From: [Eubacterium] saphenum
GTDB lineage: Bacteria > Bacillota > Clostridia > Oscillospirales > Ruminococcaceae
Reading direction: 5' to 3'
Assembly (NCBI GenBank): GCA_004554555.1
Contig: SFLN01000087.1
Span: forward strand, 1 to 8,375
DNA: 8,375 bases
Made by a program: the position numbers and the translations under genes. A model generated the notes under the pieces. The model was not told where the DNA came from and did no database searches. It was given only the letters and a program-made list of their open reading frames with translations. Positions 1-6,092 of the stretch are shown here, piece by piece (positions within the stretch are counted from its first letter, which is position 1; each line of letters opens with the position of its first letter).

Positions 1-649
1 CTACCTCAGCGAAGCGGTGCTGAATTATATCTTGCTTCTCGGCTGGGCGCCTAAGGGTGAAAACGAGATTTTCTCGCTTGACGAGATGATTAAGGAGTTC
101 GATATCAGCGGAATTTCCAAATCTCCCGCAATTTTCGACCCGCTGAAGCTCAAGGCGATAAACGCGCATTATATCAGAGAAATGCCGCTCGAAAAGTTTG
201 TAGGCTACGCAGAGCCGTATATCAGACAAGCCTGCAAGCGTGATATCGATATAAACCTGCTTTGTGCGGGACTTCAGCCGCGCTGCGAGGTGTTCACGGA
301 CATCGCGCCGCAGATTGATTTCATCGATGAAACGCTTGATTACCCGCTTGAAATGTACGTTTCAAAGAAGAGCAAAACAACGCTTGAAACGTCGCTTGAC
401 TGCCTGAACAAAATTCTTCCCGTTCTCGAAGAAATCGAAGATTTCACAAAGGACAACGTTCACGAAAAGCTGATGGCGCTTGTGGAGCAGCTTGGCGTGA
501 AGAACGGATTTTTGCTGTTCCCGCTGAGAATTGCGCTTAGCGGAAAGCAGGTTACACCTTGCGGCGGCGTTGAGCTTTGCGCGATTTTGGGCAAGGAAGA
601 GTCGCTTGCAAGAATTAAGAAAGCGATTGAAAGACTTTCGGCACAATAA
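1..649 (+). CDS. gltX: Glutamyl-tRNA synthetase, C-terminal part (5' end outside window)
   Basis: This is the C-terminal 215 residues of the class I enzyme that charges tRNA-Glu with glutamate in the cytoplasm. The reading frame is open from the first full codon at base 2 (YLSEAVLNYILLLGW...), so the real start and the HIGH and KMSKS active-site motifs lie upstream. What is visible is typical of the end of the catalytic core and the anticodon-binding helical domain: the YLSEAVLNYxxLLGW stretch, a KLxxxNxxYI element (here KLKAINAHYI, with Ala where Trp is more usual), LQPRCEVFTDI, the PLRIALSGK segment, and GVELCAILGKEESLARI close to the end. Stop codon TAA is at 647-649. The GTG at 17 is an internal valine codon, not a start. 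No clear terminator follows, so read-through into the ABC operon is possible. The family assignment is very secure. Confidence 0.96.
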   Translation, partial: YLSEAVLNYILLLGWAPKGENEIFSLDEMIKEFDISGISKSPAIFDPLKLKAINAHYIREMPLEKFVGYAEPYIRQACKRDIDINLLCAGLQPRCEVFTDIAPQIDFIDETLDYPLEMYVSKKSKTTLETSLDCLNKILPVLEEIEDFTKDNVHEKLMALVEQLGVKNGFLLFPLRIALSGKQVTPCGGVELCAILGKEESLARIKKAIERLSAQ

Positions 650-740
650 TTTCAGACGCATTTCACGGGGCTGTCACTTTTCCGTTGTAAAATAATAGGG
701 TATTGAGCCTTGTGCAGTTAAACAGGAAAATCGGCGGTTC

Positions 741-746
741 GGAGGG
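741..746 (+). promoter_or_regulatory. Ribosome binding site GGAGGG that fixes the ABC ATPase start
   Basis: GGAGGG lies seven bases before the ATG at 754. It selects this ATG over the in-frame TTG at 703, which has no comparable Shine-Dalgarno sequence and would add 17 residues ahead of the usual ABC ATPase N-terminus (MIEVQNLSKNYG). Confidence 0.85.
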
Positions 747-753
747 TGAACAA

Positions 754-1707
754 ATGATTGAGGTACAAAATCTGTCGAAGAATTACGGCTCTCGGGCGGC
801 GCTTCGGGGAATCAGCTTTTCCGTTGCCGACGGGGAAATTCTTGGTTTTCTCGGGCCAAACGGCGCGGGAAAATCCACGACAATGAACATTCTCACGGGC
901 TGTATAACGCAGACGGGCGGTAAAGCGCTGATAAACGGCGTAAGTATTCTCGAAAACCCGATGGCTGCGAAGAGAAATATCGGTTATCTCCCCGAAATCC
1001 CGCCGCTTTATCCCGATATGACCGTGGACGAGTATCTGAGCTTTGTTTACGGGCTGAAAAAGTGCAAGTTCCCGAAAAATTCTCACCTCGAAGAAATCCG
1101 CACGCTTACGGGTATCGAGGACGTGCGAAAGCGCGTTATACGAAATCTCTCGAAGGGCTACAAGCAGCGCGTGGGAATTGCGCAGGCGCTTGTGGGAAAC
1201 CCGCAGACGCTTATTCTCGATGAGCCGACGGTCGGACTTGACCCGAAGCAGATTATCGAGATACGCACGCTTGTGAAAAAGCTCGGCAAAAACCACACGG
1301 TGATTTTGTCGTCGCACATTTTGTCCGAGGTACAGGCGGTCTGCGACAAAATCGCGGTTATCGACAAGGGAAAGCTGGTTGCTTTCGACACCGCGGAAAA
1401 CCTCTCGCGAAAGCTCACGGGTGACAGAAAACTCACGGTTCACATCGAGGGCGAACGCAAAGAGGTTGAGAAAATCCTGAAATCCATCTCGGGACTTGAC
1501 GCATTTCACGGCGGGAGAACGGTTGAGGGCAAGGTTACGGAGTACGAGCTTGAGGTGAAGGAAGGCTGCGATATACGCAGGGAGCTGTTCAATAAAATGG
1601 CGCAGAACGATTGCCCGATTTTGCTGATGAAGGGCAGCGAGCTTACTTTGGAGGAAATCTTCCTGAAGCTCACCACAGGCGATTTTTACGGAGGAAAAGA
1701 AGAATGA
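754..1707 (+). CDS. ABC transporter ATP-binding protein, GldA-like (ABC-2 type exporter ATPase)
   Basis: A 317-residue cytoplasmic ATPase that powers the membrane proteins encoded next. All nucleotide-binding motifs are visible: Walker A GPNGAGKST (residues 34-42), the Q-loop region YLPEIPPLYPDMT (77-89), signature LSKGYKQRVGIAQAL (131-145), Walker B with D-loop LILDEPTVGLDP (152-163), and the H-loop His187 in SSH. The Q-loop carries Glu80 instead of Gln and the signature is LSKGY rather than LSGGQ. Both are, to my knowledge, normal for the GldA-type branch of ABC-2 ATPases. Residues from about 215 on form the C-terminal extension of this branch, ending in LTLEEIFLKLT. The start is set by the GGAGGG at 741. 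The TGA overlaps the next start (ATGA), suggesting coupled translation. The ATPase call is certain. The GldA-like label rests on the motifs plus the GldF/GldG/DUF4340 context, and the substrate is unknown. Confidence 0.95.
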   Translation: MIEVQNLSKNYGSRAALRGISFSVADGEILGFLGPNGAGKSTTMNILTGCITQTGGKALINGVSILENPMAAKRNIGYLPEIPPLYPDMTVDEYLSFVYGLKKCKFPKNSHLEEIRTLTGIEDVRKRVIRNLSKGYKQRVGIAQALVGNPQTLILDEPTVGLDPKQIIEIRTLVKKLGKNHTVILSSHILSEVQAVCDKIAVIDKGKLVAFDTAENLSRKLTGDRKLTVHIEGERKEVEKILKSISGLDAFHGGRTVEGKVTEYELEVKEGCDIRRELFNKMAQNDCPILLMKGSELTLEEIFLKLTTGDFYGGKEE

Positions 1708-2423
1708 CGGCAATTATCAAAAGAGAAATTTCTTCTTATTTCACGTCGCCGCTGGGATATGTGTTTTTGGCGGCATTTTACGCGTTTTCAGGACTTTTTT
1801 TGTGGATGAACTGTCTGTCGTCGGGGAACTCGGATATGTCGGGAGTTTTCCTGCTGATGTTCTTCGTCATTCTTGTGATAATCCCCGTTTTGACAATGAG
1901 AACCTTCGCCGAGGAGCGCCGACAGAACACCGACCGACTTGCGTTAAGCAGCCCGGTGAGCCTTTTCGGGATAGTTTTCGGCAAATTTGTCGCGGCATTT
2001 TTCGTGTATTTTTGTGCAACGCTTGTGATGCTGGTTTACGCGGTATTTCTAGCAGTCGCGACCGGAAACAGCGGCTCGGTGTATAACTGGCCGGCGTTTT
2101 GGGGAAATTTCGCGGCAATGCTCCTGCTGGGAGCGGTTTTCACGGCAATAGACGTTTTCATCTCAAGCCTTACGGACAACCAGATGATAGCGGCGCTCGG
2201 TTCAATCGGCGCAAATATTGTCGTGTGTTCGTTTGATATAGTATCGGGTTATGTTTCCGACGAAAATTTCAAAAAGGTTATCGATTTTCTGTCGGTTTTC
2301 GGGAAATACTCGGAGTTTACCCAAGGAATTTTCAGTCTTGCTTCGGTTGTTTTCTTCCTGAGCCTTACGGGTATGTTTATTTTCCTGGCAACGCGCGTTC
2401 TCGAACGCCGCCGCAGAGCGTAA
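1704..2423 (+). CDS. ABC-2 type permease, GldF-like
   Basis: A 239-residue integral membrane protein, the likely channel partner of the preceding ATPase. The start ATG at 1704 overlaps the ATPase stop and has GAGGAA at 1691-1696 as ribosome binding site. Six hydrophobic segments can be read at about residues 17-38, 46-66, 95-119, 132-153, 162-182 and 210-230. Family marks are the N-terminal IIKREISSYFTSPLGYVF, the cytoplasmic MRTFAEERRQNTDRLALSSP (65-84) that typically follows helix 2, and the late FGKYSEFTQGIFS before the last helix. It ends with a basic tail (RVLERRRRA), consistent with a cytoplasmic C-terminus. The GldF name comes from Bacteroidetes gliding motility, but Firmicutes homologues are not gliding proteins, so only the family resemblance is claimed. 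The next gene starts 13 bases downstream. Confidence 0.92.
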   Translation: MTAIIKREISSYFTSPLGYVFLAAFYAFSGLFLWMNCLSSGNSDMSGVFLLMFFVILVIIPVLTMRTFAEERRQNTDRLALSSPVSLFGIVFGKFVAAFFVYFCATLVMLVYAVFLAVATGNSGSVYNWPAFWGNFAAMLLLGAVFTAIDVFISSLTDNQMIAALGSIGANIVVCSFDIVSGYVSDENFKKVIDFLSVFGKYSEFTQGIFSLASVVFFLSLTGMFIFLATRVLERRRRA

Positions 2424-2436
2424 GGGGGGAATTTTG

Positions 2437-4095
2437 ATGAGCAAGAAAAATTCTCGTAAAATCAATCACGAAGCGGTTGAAGAAGCAAAGAAAAACGCCT
2501 CGGAAACGCTTGATGAGGTGAATGAAGCGGTTTCGGAAACGGCTGATAATGCTGTTGAAGAGGTAAGCGAAAAGGTTCCCGAAAAAGCGGAAGCGGTCAA
2601 CGAAGCTCCCAAAAAGGTGAAAGCAGTCAGCGATATCCCCGACAAAAGCGCAATCCGCAAGCACCGCGCTTTGTCTGCGGTTTTCACGGCGGCGGTTTTG
2701 GTGGGAATAATCCTGCTGAACATTGTTGTGGGAATGGTTTCCGATAGGCTTGGTGCGGAGGCGGACCTCACGGCAACGGGACTTTACACGTTGGACGCGA
2801 AAACCGAGGATTACCTCGAAAACACGCTTTCGTGCGATATTTCGATAACGGTTTTGAGCCCCGAGCAAACCTTCTCCGACCAGGGAACTTATTATAAACA
2901 GGTGAGCGAAATTCTCCAAAAAATGGCGAAAAAGAGCGCTCACATAAGTCTTGACTTCATTGATTTGACAAAAAATCCTACGTTCGCCTCAAAATACTCG
3001 GGCGTGAGCTTGAGCACAAATAATATTGTTGTCGAGAACGCGCAAAACGGCAGATACAAGGTTCTCACGCAGACCGATTATTTCGGCTTGGACAACGAAA
3101 TGGCGGCGTATTATTACTACTATTACGGCTATATCATGGGCTCTTCGATTGAGCAGGCGGCGCTGTCGGCAATGCTTTACGTTTCGGACGAAAATCCCGT
3201 GAAAGTGGCTTTCCTTGAGGGCTTTAACGAGAGCGACAGTTCAACTCTCAAAACGTTCCTCTCGAAAAACGGCTATGAGGTTGAAACGGTAAATCTCGCG
3301 AAAACTCTTGAAATTGACGAGAGCTTTGACTTTGCGGTAATTTACGCGCCGCTCACCGATTACGACGAAACCTCGCTGAAAAAGCTGGACAAATTCCTCG
3401 ATAACAACGGCAGGTACGGCAAAAACGTGTACTATTTCGCGTCAACCGCGCAGCCGAAAACCCCGAATATCGACTCGTTTTTGAGCGACTGGGGACTGGA
3501 GGTTGGGTTCTCGGTTATCGGTCAGAGTAACTCCGAGTACCGCATTATCATCAACGGTCAGCAGACGGCTTACGCGCATTTGCAGCAGGTTGTCGAGTCG
3601 GATTACACGGGCGATTACGAGGGCTATACAATGGGTGCGGATTTGCGTCCCGTGTACGCGCTTGAGCGGTCGCAGAACACGCTTGAGGTGCTGATGAAAA
3701 CCTACTCGAACGCGTTCCTGTTCCCGCTTGACGCAGGCAATGACTTTGACTTCAGCACCGCAGAAACCGGTGTTTTCAACGACGTTATAATGTCCACGAA
3801 AACCGCTTCCGACGGCACCGCAAGCAGAGTTTGTGCGATAGGCTCGGACCAGCTTTCGGGCAGCTATTTCTTCGCATACGGAAACGCGAACAACTCCGAT
3901 TTCTTCCTCGACCTTTTCGACAGCGTTTCGGGCAAGGAAAAGGGCATTACGATAAGTCCGAAAGCCGTTTCGGATATCCGATTTGAGATGACGGAATCGA
4001 CCGCGAACGTGCTTGTGATATTACTTTGCGCGGTTATACCGACAGCGGTTGTGGTTCTGGGAATAGTGGTCTGGGTTCGCAGGAGGCGCAGATAA
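2437..4095 (+). CDS. GldG-like membrane-anchored ABC transporter auxiliary protein
   Basis: A 552-residue protein of the Gld-type exporter. The order is a hydrophilic tail (1-77), a transmembrane helix (about 79-101), a large extracytoplasmic region, a second transmembrane helix (about 526-546), and a basic RRRRR end. Just after helix 1 comes the family hallmark ADLTATGLYTLDAKTEDYL. Residues about 256-345 (KVAFLEGFNESDSSTLKTFL through DFAVIYAPLTDYDE and onward) resemble the GIFT/GldG ligand-binding-like fold. The start chosen is the ATG at 2437, not the adjacent in-frame TTG at 2434. An A/G-rich ribosome binding site at 2422-2430 overlaps the permease stop. Two oddities are five tandem 11-residue repeats in the N-terminal tail (12-66) and six consecutive tyrosines (225-230). 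The stop overlaps the next start (TAATG). The family call is strong from sequence plus context; the precise role (substrate capture or gating outside the membrane) is inference. Confidence 0.9.
   Translation: MSKKNSRKINHEAVEEAKKNASETLDEVNEAVSETADNAVEEVSEKVPEKAEAVNEAPKKVKAVSDIPDKSAIRKHRALSAVFTAAVLVGIILLNIVVGMVSDRLGAEADLTATGLYTLDAKTEDYLENTLSCDISITVLSPEQTFSDQGTYYKQVSEILQKMAKKSAHISLDFIDLTKNPTFASKYSGVSLSTNNIVVENAQNGRYKVLTQTDYFGLDNEMAAYYYYYYGYIMGSSIEQAALSAMLYVSDENPVKVAFLEGFNESDSSTLKTFLSKNGYEVETVNLAKTLEIDESFDFAVIYAPLTDYDETSLKKLDKFLDNNGRYGKNVYYFASTAQPKTPNIDSFLSDWGLEVGFSVIGQSNSEYRIIINGQQTAYAHLQQVVESDYTGDYEGYTMGADLRPVYALERSQNTLEVLMKTYSNAFLFPLDAGNDFDFSTAETGVFNDVIMSTKTASDGTASRVCAIGSDQLSGSYFFAYGNANNSDFFLDLFDSVSGKEKGITISPKAVSDIRFEMTESTANVLVILLCAVIPTAVVVLGIVVWVRRRRR
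2470..2634 (+). repeat. Five tandem 33-bp units encoding 11-residue helical repeats
   Basis: Within the GldG-like gene, codons 12-66 divide into five imperfect 11-codon units: EAVEEAKKNAS, ETLDEVNEAVS, ETADNAVEEVS, EKVPEKAEAVN and EAPKKVKAVSD. Each begins with Glu, and small or aliphatic residues recur at fixed positions. The periodicity is also visible in DNA: TCGGAAACG occurs at 2500-2508 and again exactly 33 bases later at 2533-2541. Hendecad repeats form amphipathic helices or right-handed coiled coils in other families. Prolines in units 4 and 5 would break the helix. Charge shifts from acidic in the first units to basic near the membrane. Confidence 0.75.
4081..4086 (+). promoter_or_regulatory. 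Ribosome binding site AGGAGG inside the GldG-like gene
   Basis: AGGAGG lies eight bases before the ATG at 4095 and inside the last codons of the GldG-like gene, where it encodes part of the terminal arginine run. It fixes the DUF4340 gene start at 4095 and rules out the in-frame upstream start at 4026, which lacks such a site and would place a polar, glycine-rich stretch before the membrane anchor. Confidence 0.85.
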
Positions 4096-5615
4096 TGAGC
4101 AAAACCGCGAAAAACGCGATGATAGCGGGAGCAGCTTGCGTGGTGCTGGCGATTGCGGCGGTGATTTTGCTGCTGACCGCGCCGAAAAATGAGCGCGAAA
4201 GCTCTTCGGAAACGTCCGTTTCTCAGTCGCAGGAGGTTCAGATTACAAGCAAATCCGCGGACAATGTTCTCGCGATTACCGTTCAAAACGAGTACGGCAG
4301 CTTCACGTTCAACCGAAAAACGCGCGGCTCAGCGAGCGATGACGGAACGGTTTCCGCGTCATATTACTGGACGAGCGACGAGCTGCTTGGCGTTGGACAA
4401 AGCGACAGCGCGGTTCGGAGCTTTATCGGCGGCTTTGCTTCGCTGACCGCGAAAAGCGTTGTCGAGGAGAACGCCGAGGATTTGGAGAAATACGGCTTGC
4501 AGTCCCCGCGTGCAGCGGTTTCGGTGAGCTTTGATGACGGCACGAAAACCGAGCTTTACTTCGGAATCGAGAACCCCGCGAACACGTCAACCGTGTACTT
4601 CCGCGAGGGCGACAGGGTTATGCTGGCGTACACGAACGGCGTTTCGGGTGCGTTCAAGGATATCAAGGATTACGCGAATTTGCTGATAACAAAGGCTCTC
4701 GGCGATGACGAGCAGGTCGATTATATCACGATAACTCGCAAGGATTTGGAAGAGCCGATTGAAATCAGCTATATGTCGGAGCTTGCGGCGGCGCGCGATG
4801 ATGAAAATTACGTTGTGTCAACGCTGAACACGCACCGCTTCACCGCACCTTACAACGCCGAGATAAACGTGTCGAAGGGCGGAACGCTTGTCGGCGGTGT
4901 TTGCGGGCTGACGATGAAGGAGTGCGCGTATCTCGAGGCAAACGCGGAAAATCTCGCGAAGTGCGGTCTTGACGACCCGTTTTGCACGGTGAAATTCAGC
5001 TACGGCGGCGAGGAACGCACGCTGCTGCTCGGCGACAAGGCAAAGCAGGTCGTATCGGAAAGCAGCTCGGACACGCCGCAGCTTTACGAGGTAACGGGTT
5101 ATTACGCGGCGCTTGTCGGAGTTCCGGGGATTTTCGTGATTTCAACGCAGGCTGCGCCGTGGTACGATTTCAACCCCGCCGATTACGTTTCGGCAAGACC
5201 GCTTTCTCCGTACATCTACGGCTGCGAAAGCGTTGAAATAAGCGCTTCGGGCGAGGTTTACACGTTTGAAATCAACGCGGAAAGCAAAACTATTTTGCTC
5301 GGTGAAAAGGCGATTGACGGCGAGAATTTCCGCAAATTTTTCGAGCAGCTTGTCGGTTCAATCGGCGAGGAGGTTTACACGGGAGAGGTTGTCGGTGAAC
5401 CAGCAGTTTCCGTGAAATTCAGCTACACCGATGATTACGCAAAGCTTTACGGCGCGAAAGAAAACACGCTTTGTTTTTACGGCGACAGTGAGCGGAAAAA
5501 TACCGTAACGCTTGACGGAAAGCCGATTTTCAAGGTGCGTTCGGTTTACACCGAAAGGCTTTTGGAGAACGTTCAGAAGTTGTTAAACGGCGAGGACGTA
5601 AATATAATTTGGTAA
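4095..5615 (+). CDS. DUF4340-domain membrane-anchored protein
   Basis: A 506-residue protein with one N-terminal transmembrane anchor (about residues 9-29, after a short basic start MSKTAKNA) and a long extracytoplasmic part, preceded by a Ser-rich linker. The DUF4340 pattern appears at least twice: NAEDLEKYGLQSP (126-138), followed by a DDGTKTELYFGIENP element, and NAENLAKCGLDDP (283-295), followed by GGEERTLLLGDKA. A third, weaker copy begins near residue 433 (VGEPAVSVKFSY) and runs to the C-terminus. Copies 2 and 3 share the exact 15-base string GTGAAATTCAGCTAC. DUF4340 proteins commonly sit beside GldG-type genes, and here the ATG overlaps the GldG-like stop, so it very likely works in the same envelope complex. 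No biochemical function is known to me. Cys15 sits inside the helix and does not form a convincing lipobox. The family call is strong; the role is inferred from context. Confidence 0.88.
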   Translation: MSKTAKNAMIAGAACVVLAIAAVILLLTAPKNERESSSETSVSQSQEVQITSKSADNVLAITVQNEYGSFTFNRKTRGSASDDGTVSASYYWTSDELLGVGQSDSAVRSFIGGFASLTAKSVVEENAEDLEKYGLQSPRAAVSVSFDDGTKTELYFGIENPANTSTVYFREGDRVMLAYTNGVSGAFKDIKDYANLLITKALGDDEQVDYITITRKDLEEPIEISYMSELAAARDDENYVVSTLNTHRFTAPYNAEINVSKGGTLVGGVCGLTMKECAYLEANAENLAKCGLDDPFCTVKFSYGGEERTLLLGDKAKQVVSESSSDTPQLYEVTGYYAALVGVPGIFVISTQAAPWYDFNPADYVSARPLSPYIYGCESVEISASGEVYTFEINAESKTILLGEKAIDGENFRKFFEQLVGSIGEEVYTGEVVGEPAVSVKFSYTDDYAKLYGAKENTLCFYGDSERKNTVTLDGKPIFKVRSVYTERLLENVQKLLNGEDVNIIW

Positions 5616-5645
5616 GTAAAATTTTAAATACAGGAGGAAAACAAA

Positions 5646-5924
5646 ATGGCAGAGAATAAGTTGATGTTTTACAGGGGATTTCCCTTAATCCGCAGCGGAA
5701 ACACGATTTTTTACGGCAGCGGCGGCGATGATTTCGCTGCGAAGCTGACCATCAAGGACACGAAAAAAATCGCCGACCTTGACGTTCCCGATAAGATAAT
5801 GGTGCAGCTTGTTCCAACCAAGAACACCGCCGATGTGACCAAAGCCAAAAAGGGCGATTTTGTCGGATTTTACGAGGCGCTTGACGCCGCGCATATCTGG
5901 CTTAACGAGGCTCTTTTCAGCTGA
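5646..5924 (+). CDS. Small conserved-looking protein of unknown function (92 aa)
   Basis: A 92-residue cytoplasmic-looking protein with no signal peptide and no membrane segment. A strong AGGAGG (5632-5637) lies eight bases before the ATG. It starts 30 bases after the DUF4340 stop in the same direction, with no terminator between, and is followed by the terminator at 5970, so it is probably the last gene of the exporter transcript. The N-terminus (FYRGFPLIRSGNTIFYG) reads as a compact beta-rich start, the middle contains KIMVQLVPTKN, and the end (YEALDAAHIWLNEAL) is probably helical. From memory, similar proteins of about 90 residues with a YRGxPLxRxGNTIxYG start occur widely in Clostridia as hypothetical proteins; I could not check this. 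I do not recognise a named domain. That the gene is real is well supported by codon use and the ribosome binding site; any function in the exporter would be a guess. Confidence 0.85.
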   Translation: MAENKLMFYRGFPLIRSGNTIFYGSGGDDFAAKLTIKDTKKIADLDVPDKIMVQLVPTKNTADVTKAKKGDFVGFYEALDAAHIWLNEALFS

Positions 5925-5969
5925 TTTTGGAAAATGAAAGCAGCTGCTTGGATTAATAATGAATAGTGC

Positions 5970-6006
5970 GATTTTGGGGGAACTTGCTTCTCCCAAATCT
6001 TTTTTT
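5970..6006 (+). terminator. Intrinsic terminator after the exporter operon
   Basis: The left arm GATTTTGGGGGA (5970-5981) pairs with the right arm TCTCCCAAATC (5989-5999) with one bulged T and one G-U pair. The loop is seven bases (5982-5988), followed directly by seven T (6000-6006). Position and orientation suit the end of the transcript containing the 92-residue gene. Confidence 0.85.
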
Positions 6007-6029
6007 AATTCTAAATTTTGCGTAAGTAC

Positions 6030-6058
6030 TTGATTTTTTTTACTATATGTGGTATAAT
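6030..6058 (+). promoter_or_regulatory. Sigma-70/SigA-type promoter for the topoisomerase B-subunit gene
   Basis: A -35 box TTGATT (6030-6035) and a perfect -10 box TATAAT (6053-6058) are separated by 17 bases. TGG immediately before the -10 (6050-6052) gives an extended -10 (TGnTATAAT). Transcription would start near 6065, leaving a leader of under 30 bases. An 8-bp perfect palindrome AAGTACTT (6024-6031) overlaps the first two bases of the -35 box and could be an operator half or chance. The promoter lies just downstream of the terminator, separating the two transcription units. Confidence 0.85.
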
Positions 6059-6076
6059 CATAATGTATCTGTATAT

Positions 6077-6083
6077 GGGAGTG
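6077..6083 (+). promoter_or_regulatory. Ribosome binding site GGGAGTG that fixes the topoisomerase start
   Basis: GGGAGTG lies nine bases before the ATG at 6093. Earlier in-frame candidates (TTG 6018, ATG 6063, ATG 6075) are unsuitable. 6018 is upstream of the promoter's -35 box, 6063 is at or before the predicted transcription start, and 6075 overlaps this site. Confidence 0.75.
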
Positions 6084-6092
6084 AACCAATTA

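Noticed and set aside
17..19. GTG as a start codon for the first gene
   Set aside because: The frame is open to the window edge and the residues before it (YLSEA) belong to the conserved glutamyl-tRNA synthetase YLSEAVLNY stretch.
688..693. TAAAAT as a -10 box for the exporter operon
   Set aside because: It matches five of six -10 bases but no acceptable -35 box lies 15-19 bases upstream and there is no extended -10, so a promoter here is not supported.
991..1029. Glu in place of Gln in the ABC ATPase Q-loop, and LSKGY signature, as signs of a dead ATPase
   Set aside because: YLPE and LSKGY are usual in the GldA-like branch as I know it, and Walker A, Walker B Glu and the H-loop His are all intact.
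718..1713. Long antisense open frame (331 codons) opposite the ABC ATPase gene
   Set aside because: It mirrors an unmistakable ABC ATPase in the other strand, its translation has no recognisable motif and is rich in Arg, Phe and Leu as expected from the reverse of GC-biased codons.
2377..2943. Antisense open frame (188 codons) opposite the start of the GldG-like gene
   Set aside because: It lies over a supported gene and the tandem repeat, has no ribosome binding site of note, and the translation is low-complexity Arg/Phe-rich sequence.
4122..4139. Lipoprotein signal with Cys15 in the DUF4340 protein
   Set aside because: The residues before Cys (GAA) do not match a lipobox with Leu at -3, the preceding segment is too short, and the Cys lies inside the hydrophobic helix.
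5918..5946. Two CAGCTG palindromes flanking ATTTTGGAAAAT as a terminator or operator
   Set aside because: The inner stem has a two-base loop and only A-T pairs, the outer palindromes are self-complementary and do not extend the stem, and no T-run follows. The first copy is coding.
6018..6092. N-terminal hydrophobic extension of the topoisomerase from TTG 6018
   Set aside because: The promoter -35 and -10 boxes lie inside this stretch, so it would not be transcribed from that promoter, and a ribosome binding site precedes ATG 6093.
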